From contig NZ_JAUFQG010000004.1 in the NCBI RefSeq assembly GCF_030409605.1, positions 2,839,001 to 2,903,000 of the forward strand: a DNA stretch of 64,000 nucleotides. The letters are read 5' to 3'. Position 1 is the first letter of the stretch, and every line of letters begins with the position of its first letter. Origin of the DNA: Simiduia curdlanivorans (GTDB lineage Bacteria > Pseudomonadota > Gammaproteobacteria > Pseudomonadales > Cellvibrionaceae). The position numbers and the translations under genes are program-made. The notes beneath the pieces were generated by a model. That model saw nothing but the letters and a program-made list of their open reading frames with translations, did no database searches and had not been told where the DNA came from. Below are positions 17,335 to 25,470 of the stretch, in pieces.

Positions 17335-18102
17335 GTGAAGGCTATGGATTTCAGATGCTTAGGGAGTGCTGCCGTGACTAAACCAGACCGAGAAGGTCTA
17401 AAGTCTTTAACTGAGCTTTGTCAGCAGGACATTAGAAACACGTTTTTACACCGATATGATCCGAGTATAGGCGACTATCGACAGACGACATTGGTGGAGC
17501 ATCACGAAAATATTTCAGGCTTGTCATTGTCGGCTTTTGTGCCTGAAAGTATCGCCACGCAATACGACGTGGCTCGTAACCTCTATCAATATGCGTGGTT
17601 TGAATATCGCTTCTATGTCGAAGCCGAGGCCAAGGTGCTCACCGTTCTAGAGCTCGCACTGCGAACCAGAATAGATAGTGACGATCTAAAGGAATACATT
17701 AAAGAACGCAAAGCCCAAGCCAAGGAAACGAAAATCAGTTTCAACGCCACAAAGGGTTTAAAACTCTACATAGAATACTGCCGCGACCGGCAGCTAATAA
17801 GTGAGGATGGCTTCTCAGCAAACGAACACCTTCCGTATCGGCGCGCTAAGTGGCGATATGAGGGTGAGCTAATTAAGCGTATTACAGAGCAGGGCCTTAG
17901 TGAAGTTAATTATAACGAAGACGATATTTGCATCACAGATGAAGATCGAACCCGTAATCATCTAGAGCACCTAGTAAAAAGCATCAACAAAATCCGTAAC
18001 AACTACGCGCATGGGGCAACCACACTGCATAACAGTGTCCTAGGCACGTTTGTGGATGTTAGGGATTTTATAAACCAAATGTATTCAGTATCGTACAAGT
18101 AA
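17335..18102 (+). CDS. Unknown protein with HEPN-like RNxxxH motif
   Basis: 255 residues, alpha-helical looking, no signal peptide or membrane segment. An Arg-Asn-x3-His motif, KIRNNYAHG (R221 to H226), sits near the C-terminus. This matches the R-x4-6-H pattern of HEPN ribonucleases used in toxin-antitoxin, abortive infection and CRISPR effectors. EAKVLTVLELALRTRI (about 98-113) resembles helices seen before such motifs. A GTG start at 17335 and an ATG at 17344 are both possible. It begins 5 bases after the HsdM-like gene. The HEPN call is inferred from motif and context. Confidence 0.55.
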   Translation: MKAMDFRCLGSAAVTKPDREGLKSLTELCQQDIRNTFLHRYDPSIGDYRQTTLVEHHENISGLSLSAFVPESIATQYDVARNLYQYAWFEYRFYVEAEAKVLTVLELALRTRIDSDDLKEYIKERKAQAKETKISFNATKGLKLYIEYCRDRQLISEDGFSANEHLPYRRAKWRYEGELIKRITEQGLSEVNYNEDDICITDEDRTRNHLEHLVKSINKIRNNYAHGATTLHNSVLGTFVDVRDFINQMYSVSYK

Positions 18103-18144
18103 CTTTTTCGCCAACCAAGAAATAACGTATAGATAGGAGTTGTC

Positions 18145-18477
18145 ATGGATAGTATGAGAACCCAGCTGGCTGAACTGTTAGGTAAAACTCCTGACAAGGT
18201 CGAAGATAAAAAGGCTGTACGGATTGTATGTCCTCGTTGTAAAACTGTATTTACGTCGAGGAAGGAATTTTTGGGGCACAAGAAAAAAACTAGGCGAGCG
18301 CTGGAAAAGGAATCCGATAAGCTGCTCCGAAAGGCAAAAAGAAGGTTCCGAAAAAAACAGTTTAATAAACCAAAATTAAGCGAAATTGAGAAAAGTGAAC
18401 GGGAAAGGTTGCAGCGAAGGGGGTTTAGTGAAGGCGCATTTGTACCGTCTTCAAATGTCAGGAAGGTTACAAAGTAG
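18145..18477 (+). CDS. Small basic zinc-finger-like protein
   Basis: 110 residues with a strong ribosome site (TAGGAG). IVCPRCKTVFTSRKEFLGHKKK (Cys 29, Cys 32, His 45) looks like the start of a C2H2-type finger, though the fourth ligand is not obvious. The following 50 residues are very Lys/Arg-rich and probably helical, suggesting nucleic acid binding. No family recognised. It sits 42 bases after the HEPN-like gene and 59 before the GHKL ATPase gene. Confidence 0.6.
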   Translation: MDSMRTQLAELLGKTPDKVEDKKAVRIVCPRCKTVFTSRKEFLGHKKKTRRALEKESDKLLRKAKRRFRKKQFNKPKLSEIEKSERERLQRRGFSEGAFVPSSNVRKVTK

Positions 18478-18536
18478 TTAGGCACTTGCTTGTCGGATCG
18501 TATTAATGAATTTTTTTCAAATTTTCGGGAAGAGTT

Positions 18537-19676
18537 GTGAAGAAACCCTCTAAAAATAATTTGGCATGGCAAATCCGTCAGAATGTGCTTCGTAGAAAGA
18601 GGCGTGTAAGGGAAAATCGGTCTGGGCGATACAGAGTAAGTATTAAAGTTTTAAAGGACAAACTTGCTGACTTGGACAGAATTGGAGTAAAGGCGACGAT
18701 AACTAAGGGGAGGAAAGTGCAAGTTTATCTGCCTGAAGTTATGAATTTTTCAAGTGAGTGCGATATAACTATTGCCTATATGAATCTAATTAGGCAGCTC
18801 GCAAGCAAGCGAGGTAAAAATTTTCCTGGTAGATTAGAAAGTGTAAATTTTAATGGCTTAAGAAAAATATCAAGCTCTGCAGCTCTTGTTTTGACCGCGG
18901 AAATGTCTAAGTGGGATGACTCTTGCGCCTATTGCCTTAAGCCAAGGTTTGAGGAGTGGAGTCCCGAAATTGTCAGGAAATTTTATGAGTTAGGTTATTT
19001 CAATCTATTTAAGGGTGGTCCAAAAGAAAGTTATTTTGAAAATAAAGATTTTGATGTTTCATTGATAAAATATATTAAGCAGTCGACTTCAGCGGAAAGT
19101 AAAATAAGAGTCTTGAAAACAAGGCTTAAGTCAGACCTGCAGTCCATTATTGGTGACAGTATTGAAAAATGGACTTTTTTGCATAGTGGATTATCGGAGG
19201 CGGTTACCAACGTAACTCATCATGCGTATCCACAACCTGCCTCGTTTTTAAGCAGGGATAGAAACTGGTATCTCACTGGCGCTTTTTCTTCGCGTACAAA
19301 TGAGCTGAAAGTCGTGTTCTATGATCAAGGAGTAGGAATTCCGAAGTCACTACCCAAGTCTAAAATGTGGGAGCGAGCGATTGGATACATTGCTGAACTA
19401 GGGGTGGATTTCGCTGATAGGCACGCAGATAGCGTGTTGCTTAAGGCCGCGGTAGAGATGAGTCGTACGCGAACAGACGATGAAGATCGGGGAAAAGGGT
19501 TGCAAGATCTGTTACAATTCATTCGTATGTATAGGGATGGCTATCTATCAATACTTAGTCGAAGAGGGCTATACAAATTTAGCTGCGAAAACGGTACGGA
19601 AAAAATTAAGTCAGATCGCTTCGAGTATCCAATTGAGGGTACCCTTATTATTTGGCGGGTTCAACTAAAGGGTTAG
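18537..19676 (+). CDS. STAS-like plus GHKL (histidine-kinase-type) ATPase protein
   Basis: 379 residues. A basic N-terminus (1-35) precedes a region (about 70-150) that resembles a STAS-like fold (VNFNGLRKISSSAALVL...). The C-terminal GHKL ATPase is well marked: N-box LSEAVTNVTHHAYP (E221, N225), G1 box FYDQGVGIP (D263) and G2 box DRGKGLQDL (318-325). No dimerisation/phosphoacceptor His domain, receiver or membrane segment is seen, so it is not a classical sensor kinase. It starts with GTG after GGGAAGAG. It is 8 bases from the DUF4325 gene, the usual partner of such ATPases. Confidence 0.75.
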   Translation: MKKPSKNNLAWQIRQNVLRRKRRVRENRSGRYRVSIKVLKDKLADLDRIGVKATITKGRKVQVYLPEVMNFSSECDITIAYMNLIRQLASKRGKNFPGRLESVNFNGLRKISSSAALVLTAEMSKWDDSCAYCLKPRFEEWSPEIVRKFYELGYFNLFKGGPKESYFENKDFDVSLIKYIKQSTSAESKIRVLKTRLKSDLQSIIGDSIEKWTFLHSGLSEAVTNVTHHAYPQPASFLSRDRNWYLTGAFSSRTNELKVVFYDQGVGIPKSLPKSKMWERAIGYIAELGVDFADRHADSVLLKAAVEMSRTRTDDEDRGKGLQDLLQFIRMYRDGYLSILSRRGLYKFSCENGTEKIKSDRFEYPIEGTLIIWRVQLKG

Positions 19677-19684
19677 TCAAAATT

Positions 19685-20059
19685 ATGACTTTTTACAGTA
19701 TAGGTAAGCAGTTCAGCGAAGAGCCCGCTGGAAGGTATTACTCCGACGGGAAGGGCAGTGGCGAAGAGTTTAGGGAGGAGGTTCTGGTTCCTTTAATTCG
19801 AAAGCTAAAGTCAGGCGATATTTTGGAAATACGATTGGATGAAGGCGTAGAATCATACGGGTCATCATTCCTCTCTGAATCGTTTGGTGGTCTAGTGGCT
19901 CACGGTTACTTTCATTCTGAAGAGCTTCTAAGTAAATTGAAATTTTCCTACGAAGATGAGGATTTTGAATTTTATGAAAATAGAATTTTTCAATATATAA
20001 AAGAGTCGAGTTTTGATTCGAAAACATACGTTTCGTCCAAACAGAACACAAGGAAATAA
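19685..20059 (+). CDS. DUF4325 STAS-like protein
   Basis: 124 residues from the ATG at 19685; the frame is open a little further upstream but overlaps the previous gene. GEEFREEVLVPLI and LDEGVESYGSSFLSESFGGL are the DUF4325 (STAS-like) signature. Such domains are often coded next to GHKL ATPases and are thought to act in partner switching, like anti-sigma-antagonist pairs. The Ser cluster in SYGSSF is a natural candidate for a phosphorylated or regulatory site. It is followed 2 bases later by the membrane protein gene. Confidence 0.75.
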   Translation: MTFYSIGKQFSEEPAGRYYSDGKGSGEEFREEVLVPLIRKLKSGDILEIRLDEGVESYGSSFLSESFGGLVAHGYFHSEELLSKLKFSYEDEDFEFYENRIFQYIKESSFDSKTYVSSKQNTRK

Positions 20060-20061
20060 TA

Positions 20062-20709
20062 GTGGATTGTATCGACGATCTTATAGCTAAAGCCGATAGC
20101 TCTATTAATAACGCGAAAATGCAAATCGATAGGCTTCAAGACCTATTGCATGAAATTCGGTCGACCAAGATGTCATTGGGTGGCGGCGATGTAGAGCGAC
20201 ACCTTGAAAGCATCGCTAAATCTGTTAATGAGATTGCCGCATCTTCGCTAGTAAGTTGGTGGCAAAGCCCTCTTTTTCTTTTACTATTGGGTGCATTCGC
20301 TGCAGCCCTTGCAGCCTATCTATTTAACTGGATGCATTGGCGATACGCACGAAGGGAAGAAAAAATCGATGCTACAGCAAGAGTTTTAGCCGCATTGCTT
20401 TCTGAGATTGAAGAGTTGTCGATCAAGTATTGGTCGGCCTCAGATGTTTCCAGTGATGAAGTGATCAGGCAGGAAATAATTATAAAGTCGCGCTTTAAAC
20501 TATCGATAAGTTGTTGTCAAAAACTAGAAAGTCTATCCAAGAAGGACAGAATAAATCAGGCTAGAAGAATAACGAGTCTGACAACCGAGGCATTTGATGT
20601 GGTCACTGGCGGAAGATTTGAGTCAAAGGATCGTCAAGTAGATAAAAGAGTTGCGGCAAAATCTTCTACACTTCTTTCAGCCGCAATATCTTTTTCGTCA
20701 ACGATTTGA
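20062..20709 (+). CDS. Single-span membrane protein, last gene of the STAS/GHKL run
   Basis: 215 residues starting with GTG. The first 60 residues look like an amphipathic coiled coil (INNAKMQIDRLQDLLHEI). One membrane segment follows (about 70-90, SPLFLLLLGAFAAALAAYLF), then a basic stop and a helical cytoplasmic domain of about 110 residues. No known domain. The position right after the ATPase and STAS-like genes suggests a membrane effector or anchor controlled by them. AT-rich composition and codon use differ from the flanking chromosome. Confidence 0.65.
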   Translation: MDCIDDLIAKADSSINNAKMQIDRLQDLLHEIRSTKMSLGGGDVERHLESIAKSVNEIAASSLVSWWQSPLFLLLLGAFAAALAAYLFNWMHWRYARREEKIDATARVLAALLSEIEELSIKYWSASDVSSDEVIRQEIIIKSRFKLSISCCQKLESLSKKDRINQARRITSLTTEAFDVVTGGRFESKDRQVDKRVAAKSSTLLSAAISFSSTI

Positions 20710-20954
20710 ATCGGTAATGGTCTAGTTTTTTGTCCGATTAGTGTGTTGGAACAGAGTTTCGGCGTGTTAGTTGAGGATAATTGCACCTCGCCATTCAATA
20801 ATGCAATCAAAATGCTACCATCGTTGATAACTTAAGGTTTGTGAAGTACTAAGGTGCCAGAACGGTTCACCTATTCGTCATTTACTTTCTAATTCAATCG
20901 GCTCTCTTTAGAATCCACTTTCACAACGTTGTAGTTTACCTATTGGAGCGAGTA

Positions 20955-21551
20955 GTGAGAAAGGATGCTATTTACTTAGAGCTTGAAAAAGCGGATCTGA
21001 AAACCGGTTTGGACGAAATGGTCCGTCAGGGCAAGGTGAGCCAAACAGAGGCGCTAAGAGCCCAGACTGAGGCAATCATAGAAGCCCAGAAATATGCCAT
21101 CGCAAAGCGATATGGCTATACCATTCAGCCCAGTCCAAAAATCATGCGACAGTTGGTTCGTAAGAAGGCCGCTGAGGATATAAAGATACTTCGTTCCAAT
21201 ATGGCGGATGCTAAGCGGTATATTCCGGAAGGCGCCGATGCGCATCATATTGTCGCTTCTAACGACTTCCGGCGTCACGCCGCTATATGGGTGTTTCGAG
21301 CGCAGAAAGTGTTGCAACGCTGGGGCATAGACATCAATCATGAAGCAAACGGTGTAGCTTTGCCGGGTAGCGAATCTAAGAAGTGTACATTCTTCTCTGA
21401 TTGCGAATCACCCTCGCACAAAAAGGTACACACCACGCGCTATTATGCCAACGTAGCAATGGATGTGCAGGCTAGCGGTGATAAGGATGAGTGTATTGAT
21501 ACGCTCTATGAAATTGGCGAAGACCTAGAAGCTGGCGTATATGGTTTCTGA
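20955..21551 (+). CDS. AHH-family HNH-type nuclease (probable toxin)
   Basis: About 198 residues. GADAHHIVASNDFRRHAA (about 93-110) holds the Ala-His-His of the AHH nuclease family, part of the HNH/EndoVII superfamily. A second conserved His block follows (INHEANGVALPG; HKKVHTTRYY). AHH domains normally sit at the C-terminus of long secreted polymorphic toxins. Here only about 90 residues precede it and there is no secretion domain, so it is a free-standing toxin module. The GTG at 20955 is preferred over the TTG at 20943 because GGAG lies just upstream. It overlaps its Imm11-like partner. Confidence 0.8.
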   Translation: MRKDAIYLELEKADLKTGLDEMVRQGKVSQTEALRAQTEAIIEAQKYAIAKRYGYTIQPSPKIMRQLVRKKAAEDIKILRSNMADAKRYIPEGADAHHIVASNDFRRHAAIWVFRAQKVLQRWGIDINHEANGVALPGSESKKCTFFSDCESPSHKKVHTTRYYANVAMDVQASGDKDECIDTLYEIGEDLEAGVYGF

Positions 21552-22119
21552 TATGGCTAATGCAGTTATGAAAAGTGCAATCTACAAAGTGGATTTTGAT
21601 CTCGATCATTATTTACCCGTAGGTCCTACAAATATTGATGATCTGGATGGTGAGAATCTATGGGTAACGGGTGAGCCTAAAGCCACTACTTGGGTAAGTG
21701 TGCCTTTGCATTATGGCGAACCCGAACACGCCGGTATCACTGTTTCAGATATAAGCTGGCTTGGGCCTGCGTTTTTTACCTTTAACGAAAAAGCTGCGGC
21801 TGTGCTTCGTGAGTTACTGGTTAATGCTGGCGAGTTACTTGAAGCCAATATTGCTGGTGAGCGTCACTATGCCTTTAACCCTTTGTTAAAAAAGCCATGT
21901 TTAGATGTTTCCTCCTCTCAATACAATATTCGTAAGAATGGGCAAGTAGGGCGGTTATTAACTCCTGCAATTGATCCTAATAAAACAGATAAAGCTGCAG
22001 TATTTCAAACGCCGGAAACCTATCGCACCATGCTTTTCGTTTCGGGTGAATTCAAGCAAGCCTATGATAAGGCAGCGCTTACAGGGTTAGTGTTTACCGC
22101 GTGCTCTATTACTAATTAG
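21541..22119 (+). CDS. Imm11/DUF1629-like immunity protein
   Basis: 192 residues from the ATG at 21541; an ATG at 21553 is also possible. The C-terminal VFQTPETYRTMLFVSGEFKQAYDKAALTGLVF matches the imm11 (DUF1629) immunity family, whose members commonly follow AHH toxin genes. It overlaps the nuclease stop by 11 bases, so both are probably made together, the immunity protein binding and blocking the nuclease in the cytosol. Neutralisation is inferred from family pairing. Confidence 0.75.
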   Translation: MVSDMANAVMKSAIYKVDFDLDHYLPVGPTNIDDLDGENLWVTGEPKATTWVSVPLHYGEPEHAGITVSDISWLGPAFFTFNEKAAAVLRELLVNAGELLEANIAGERHYAFNPLLKKPCLDVSSSQYNIRKNGQVGRLLTPAIDPNKTDKAAVFQTPETYRTMLFVSGEFKQAYDKAALTGLVFTACSITN

Positions 22120-22252
22120 CTTTATGCCTATAAAGCGCGATCACGATGTGTATTGTCTACGTTGCAAGTGGATTTGGCGCCGGATGAGTCTTTCCTATGC
22201 TTTAGTACTTTTCTTTATGCCCGGAAGGCGCCTGACTTTGATTTGATCTGCA

Positions 22253-22292
22253 CGATTGTTCGATTGTTCGATTGTTCGATTGTTCGAATGTT
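22253..22292 (+). repeat. 8-bp tandem repeat (CGATTGTT)
   Basis: Four perfect copies of CGATTGTT and a fifth with one change (CGAATGTT), in the roughly 300-base gap after the immunity gene. A short pure repeat like this is prone to slippage. No gene in the gap would obviously be switched by it. The remainder of 22120-22417 shows no gene. Confidence 0.9.
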
Positions 22293-22417
22293 CACTTTCA
22301 CGTCTTTGTACCGAGCCTAAAAAGGTGAATAGCAGATATGCGGTCTGAGAGTGATTGCCGTGCTAATCTCCATATCTATAGCTTTAGCCTTGGTCTCAAG
22401 GTCAGGCGCAATTCTGA

Positions 22418-22810
22418 ATAGGCACAGCAGGTGTACTCCATGAGCAACTGGAAACTGGTGATACCGTTCAATATCAAGATGCTACTAAAGACAGGCAGCG
22501 ATTCGAGGCTTACGCTACTAAAAATAATGCTCAGAACGGAGTTGGAGCATCTTCAGATTGTCGGGGGGTTGTTGCACGATTTATCCTATCGAAAGGTGAA
22601 TTACCTGCAAGTGCGAGGGCTCCATTCGCAGGGGAGAAATTCACACAAACTAAAAACGGTGGACGATTATCGTAGAACGCTGCGCGGAGCCTACTTCCTG
22701 ATGCTCTCTCTGATAGGCTTGCGCTGCCTGATTCTCGAGCGAAACAATTTTATTCAGCAAGAGCGCAAGAAGCAAAAACATACTTAAGAGTTCTCATGCG
22801 CAATAACTAA
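22418..22810 (+). pseudogene. Gene remnant with an in-frame TAG, function unknown
   Basis: One frame is open from 22418 (after a TGA at 22415) to the TAA at 22808 except for a single TAG at 22673-22675. Both parts have balanced protein-like composition: HEQLETGDTVQYQDATK... before the stop, and ...DSRAKQFYSARAQEAKTYL... after it. There is no ATG or GTG in the first half, so the 5' end is also lost. An alternative complete frame of 118 codons (22431-22787) is Leu/Arg/Lys-rich and looks like a shifted shadow. It may be a decayed toxin or immunity gene, given the neighbours; family not recognised. Confidence 0.5.
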
Positions 22811-22833
22811 TACAACTTGGATTGTTTTTGTAA

Positions 22834-24276
22834 CTATTCTTCTGCTTTTTCTAATTTTTCTTTAGTCTCAGCTATCTGTAGTTTAACTTTCAAAACCTCT
22901 AGTTCAGATTTCAGCTTATCTTCTTCGCTTTGCGTTTTATCTGCTTTTTCTTGTTCCGTAAAAAGCTCATTTTCAGCCTTTTTAAAATTGTAAGAATTTT
23001 TAATTTGTTGAAGCTTAAAGGCATAGCTATCAACATCTTTAATCTCTTCCAACTTAGCTAATTCTTCTTGTGCATCAGCAACTTCCTTTTGCTTTTTAAG
23101 GATTCCAAGTTCAATCGATATAGGCTCTAGCTCCAAAGCACCTACAGCATCAATCATGTCTTTTTCTGCCGTTATTGCATCCTTATTTGCTGCTAATATC
23201 GCTTTTTCGCGCACTTTCTCGTAAGTTTGCATAGTCTCTAATATTGTAACTAACTCCGAAGTCCCCTTGTTTATTGCTTCTAACCCCTGAGTTGCTTGAG
23301 CGTCTGATTTTCTTTCCAGTTTTTTTAATGCTCCAGTGTTGGCATCGAATGTCAGTTGCTGTGAATTGGACTCAAACATTTTAGATCTGATTGGTATGTA
23401 AGCAATGTCTCCAAGCTGTAAAATAGGAATGCTGATGTTGCCAGCCATTTGATTGTCAATTAGCACTTGAGCGGTAACATTCCTTGCTAATCGATAAGGT
23501 ATTCCATCTAGCGTTGTTACATTGTCTTTTAAAATTAAATTTTTCTTGATTAAATGTTTTTTCACTACGGACGCATCTTCGTCAAGAATAAAGTCTGCGC
23601 TCACTTTGGGAAACATCTTGTTTTCCACTCTGCATTCATCTGCATTAGCTATGCTAACACAGGAACGTAATTCAACTGTTAGAGAGGTAACGTCGACAGT
23701 AAAATTACAAGTGCTGTTATTGCTACAAGACGTCAATAATGAATCTAAGTTAACTCTTCGGGAAACAGGAACCTCTCGTACTTTTTGGCTTTCTAAAACT
23801 ACCCCTCCTGAAATAGCGGCAATTTTCGCTAAGTTTCCTAAGGCTTGCACGGTAGATGTAATGATTTCAGAGGTCTTGTCAGTCGATTTTGTGTTTATTC
23901 CCGTTAGGTAGCCGGAATTGCTTAATTCAATCGTAAGTTCGGTTTCTTTTAATCCTGATTCGGTTGAGTTGATGTCGATGACAAAGCTGTTGTTATAGTC
24001 GGCAACAACTTTCGAGCTTAGTGTGATAGGAGCATCTATTTGCGCTTTATAGGTTGTGGATTTTTTTGTTTTCTTTTTTCCTTCGCTATCGACATTCCAA
24101 ACTACATCTTCATAAATAGAATATTTAAAGTCAATCCATACTTCAGTTTTTGGCAAATAGAATAGTACCCCTGAACTAAGTGCATTATCATCGGATATGT
24201 ATTTTTTCACTTTCATTGTAGTGCTGCATCCAACGAGCACTATTGAGCTAGTTATGATAGCTATCCATGTTTTCAT
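22834..24276 (-). CDS. Predicted lipoprotein with long C-terminal coiled coil
   Basis: 480 residues. The signal peptide ends in the lipobox LVGC with acylated Cys at 17. The middle (about 25-330) is beta-rich with four Cys in CSNNSTCNFTV and SCVSIANADEC, probably disulphide-bonded. The last 130 residues are a charged Glu/Lys-rich coiled coil (KSELEVLKVKLQIAETKEKL). The start is unambiguous. The gene is AT-rich and lies 9 bases downstream of the peptidase-like gene, so the two are one minus-strand unit. No family recognised; it is probably on the outer membrane facing the periplasm. Confidence 0.7.
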   Translation of the reverse strand: MKTWIAIITSSIVLVGCSTTMKVKKYISDDNALSSGVLFYLPKTEVWIDFKYSIYEDVVWNVDSEGKKKTKKSTTYKAQIDAPITLSSKVVADYNNSFVIDINSTESGLKETELTIELSNSGYLTGINTKSTDKTSEIITSTVQALGNLAKIAAISGGVVLESQKVREVPVSRRVNLDSLLTSCSNNSTCNFTVDVTSLTVELRSCVSIANADECRVENKMFPKVSADFILDEDASVVKKHLIKKNLILKDNVTTLDGIPYRLARNVTAQVLIDNQMAGNISIPILQLGDIAYIPIRSKMFESNSQQLTFDANTGALKKLERKSDAQATQGLEAINKGTSELVTILETMQTYEKVREKAILAANKDAITAEKDMIDAVGALELEPISIELGILKKQKEVADAQEELAKLEEIKDVDSYAFKLQQIKNSYNFKKAENELFTEQEKADKTQSEEDKLKSELEVLKVKLQIAETKEKLEKAEE

Positions 24277-24285
24277 TGTTATTCC

Positions 24286-24756
24286 CTATATATAAATGTG
24301 TTGTAGATTTGTTTGTCTCATTAAAGAAAGACAAGCTTCCTTATCTTCAAGCCCTTTCAAACTAGGTGACGCTGTCATAGTATCAATTAAATATACTTGG
24401 TCATCAGTTCCTACAATTATGTTAAGGGCATGACTTTCTGTAAACATCATACCTACAGCTGGAGGATTAATGACTTGTTGTCGAGCGTGCATCCTTTGTC
24501 GATACAGGGCGGTTAATGCACCTTTAAATTGTAAGGCATAATCATCACAATCATTTATCTCTTGCCCTAAACTTTCTACATATTGCAATAGAGGGTTGGT
24601 TTGAACTACAGCCTGAATATCTAATAGGTCTACTTGAGAATACAAGCCATCAACAATGAACATCTTTGCGTAAAAGCCATATCTTTCCTTGTCTGTAGTT
24701 AGATTTAGAGCTTTAAAAAAGTCAAAAAATCTTGAGGCTATATCCTCGTATTCCAA
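24286..24756 (-). CDS. Small protein with transglutaminase/papain-like Cys-His-Asp pattern
   Basis: 156 residues, no signal peptide. INDCDDYALQFKGALTALY (Cys 70), ESHALNIIVG (His 109) and VYLIDTMT (Asp 125) are in the order and spacing expected of bacterial transglutaminase-like or papain-fold cysteine peptidases, where a helix-borne Cys is followed by His and Asp strands. This suggests an active enzyme, but the family is not certain. It is upstream of and probably co-transcribed with the lipoprotein gene at 22834-24276. Confidence 0.55.
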   Translation of the reverse strand: MEYEDIASRFFDFFKALNLTTDKERYGFYAKMFIVDGLYSQVDLLDIQAVVQTNPLLQYVESLGQEINDCDDYALQFKGALTALYRQRMHARQQVINPPAVGMMFTESHALNIIVGTDDQVYLIDTMTASPSLKGLEDKEACLSLMRQTNLQHIYI

Positions 24757-25387
24757 AATATACCTCCAATTTAAATATGGGCCACAGTGCTTTTAGGTAG
24801 GCTGATTAAGGAAATAGTCTAGATTGTTTATTAAGGATAGCAAATAGATAAAACGGTCAATTAGCTCTTCGCCCTTTAAACTAAATTCTGATATATAAAT
24901 TTTTATGTTTATGATTTTTTAAGTTGTGCTCGTGGTAAGAGCAGTTGTAGGTAAGCATGCGCAACAAGCAGTTTTGTAATGCTGTTTGCTAAAGTGAGGT
25001 GCTAATCTTAGCGGCTTTTTGTTTATATGAAGGGGTGGGCGTGAGATTATGACCTCCGTCGGTTCTTGAATATCGGCCCGTTTATCCAAACGCCGAGAGG
25101 CAGCCAACCGATACCGTATGTCAGTATAAGCCAGCCAGCAATTAGGCGTGATTTTTGGGCTGCCTATCTTACCCATATTTACTCGGCATTCCCCCGCACA
25201 AAAGAGGGTTTTGTGTGATTGCGGCCTTATTAAACCTTCGCTATTTAAACTAGTAATTTCGTCGCGAACTACATTTTGCTATATTCGGTTCAAATTGATG
25301 CTCTAATGCCAGTTGGGCTTTGGGTCAGATAACAATAAGTTGTACTGAATATTGATTTACTTGTGGCTAGCGTCTATGAAGTAGTTG
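24757..25387. other. Gene-free right end of the island
   Basis: About 600 AT-rich bases. A minus-strand frame at 24919-25176 (85 codons) and a plus-strand frame from 25363 show no family features and are not called. No integrase gene is present in any frame. This is likely a decayed integrase-proximal region of the island. Confidence 0.5.
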
Positions 25388-25410
25388 TGGTGCTACATAT
25401 GGTGCTACAT
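25388..25410 (+). repeat. Paired 11-bp direct repeats, probable integrase arm sites
   Basis: TGGTGCTACAT occurs at 25388-25398 and again at 25400-25410, a 12-base period close to one helical turn, about 60 bases from the right-hand attachment repeat. Closely spaced direct repeats beside the core are typical arm-type binding sites of tyrosine recombinases. The role is inferred from position. Confidence 0.6.
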
Positions 25411-25470
25411 TTCAGTTTTAACTCTACAAATCTCTATATAATTCAATGGTTTACATGTTTAAGTAAGTTC

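Noticed and set aside
22431..22787. 118-codon plus-strand frame
   Set aside because: Leu/Arg/Lys-rich shadow composition; the frame used by the remnant at 22418-22810 is more protein-like.
24919..25176. 85-codon minus-strand frame at the island right end
   Set aside because: No family features or ribosome site; composition is not convincing.
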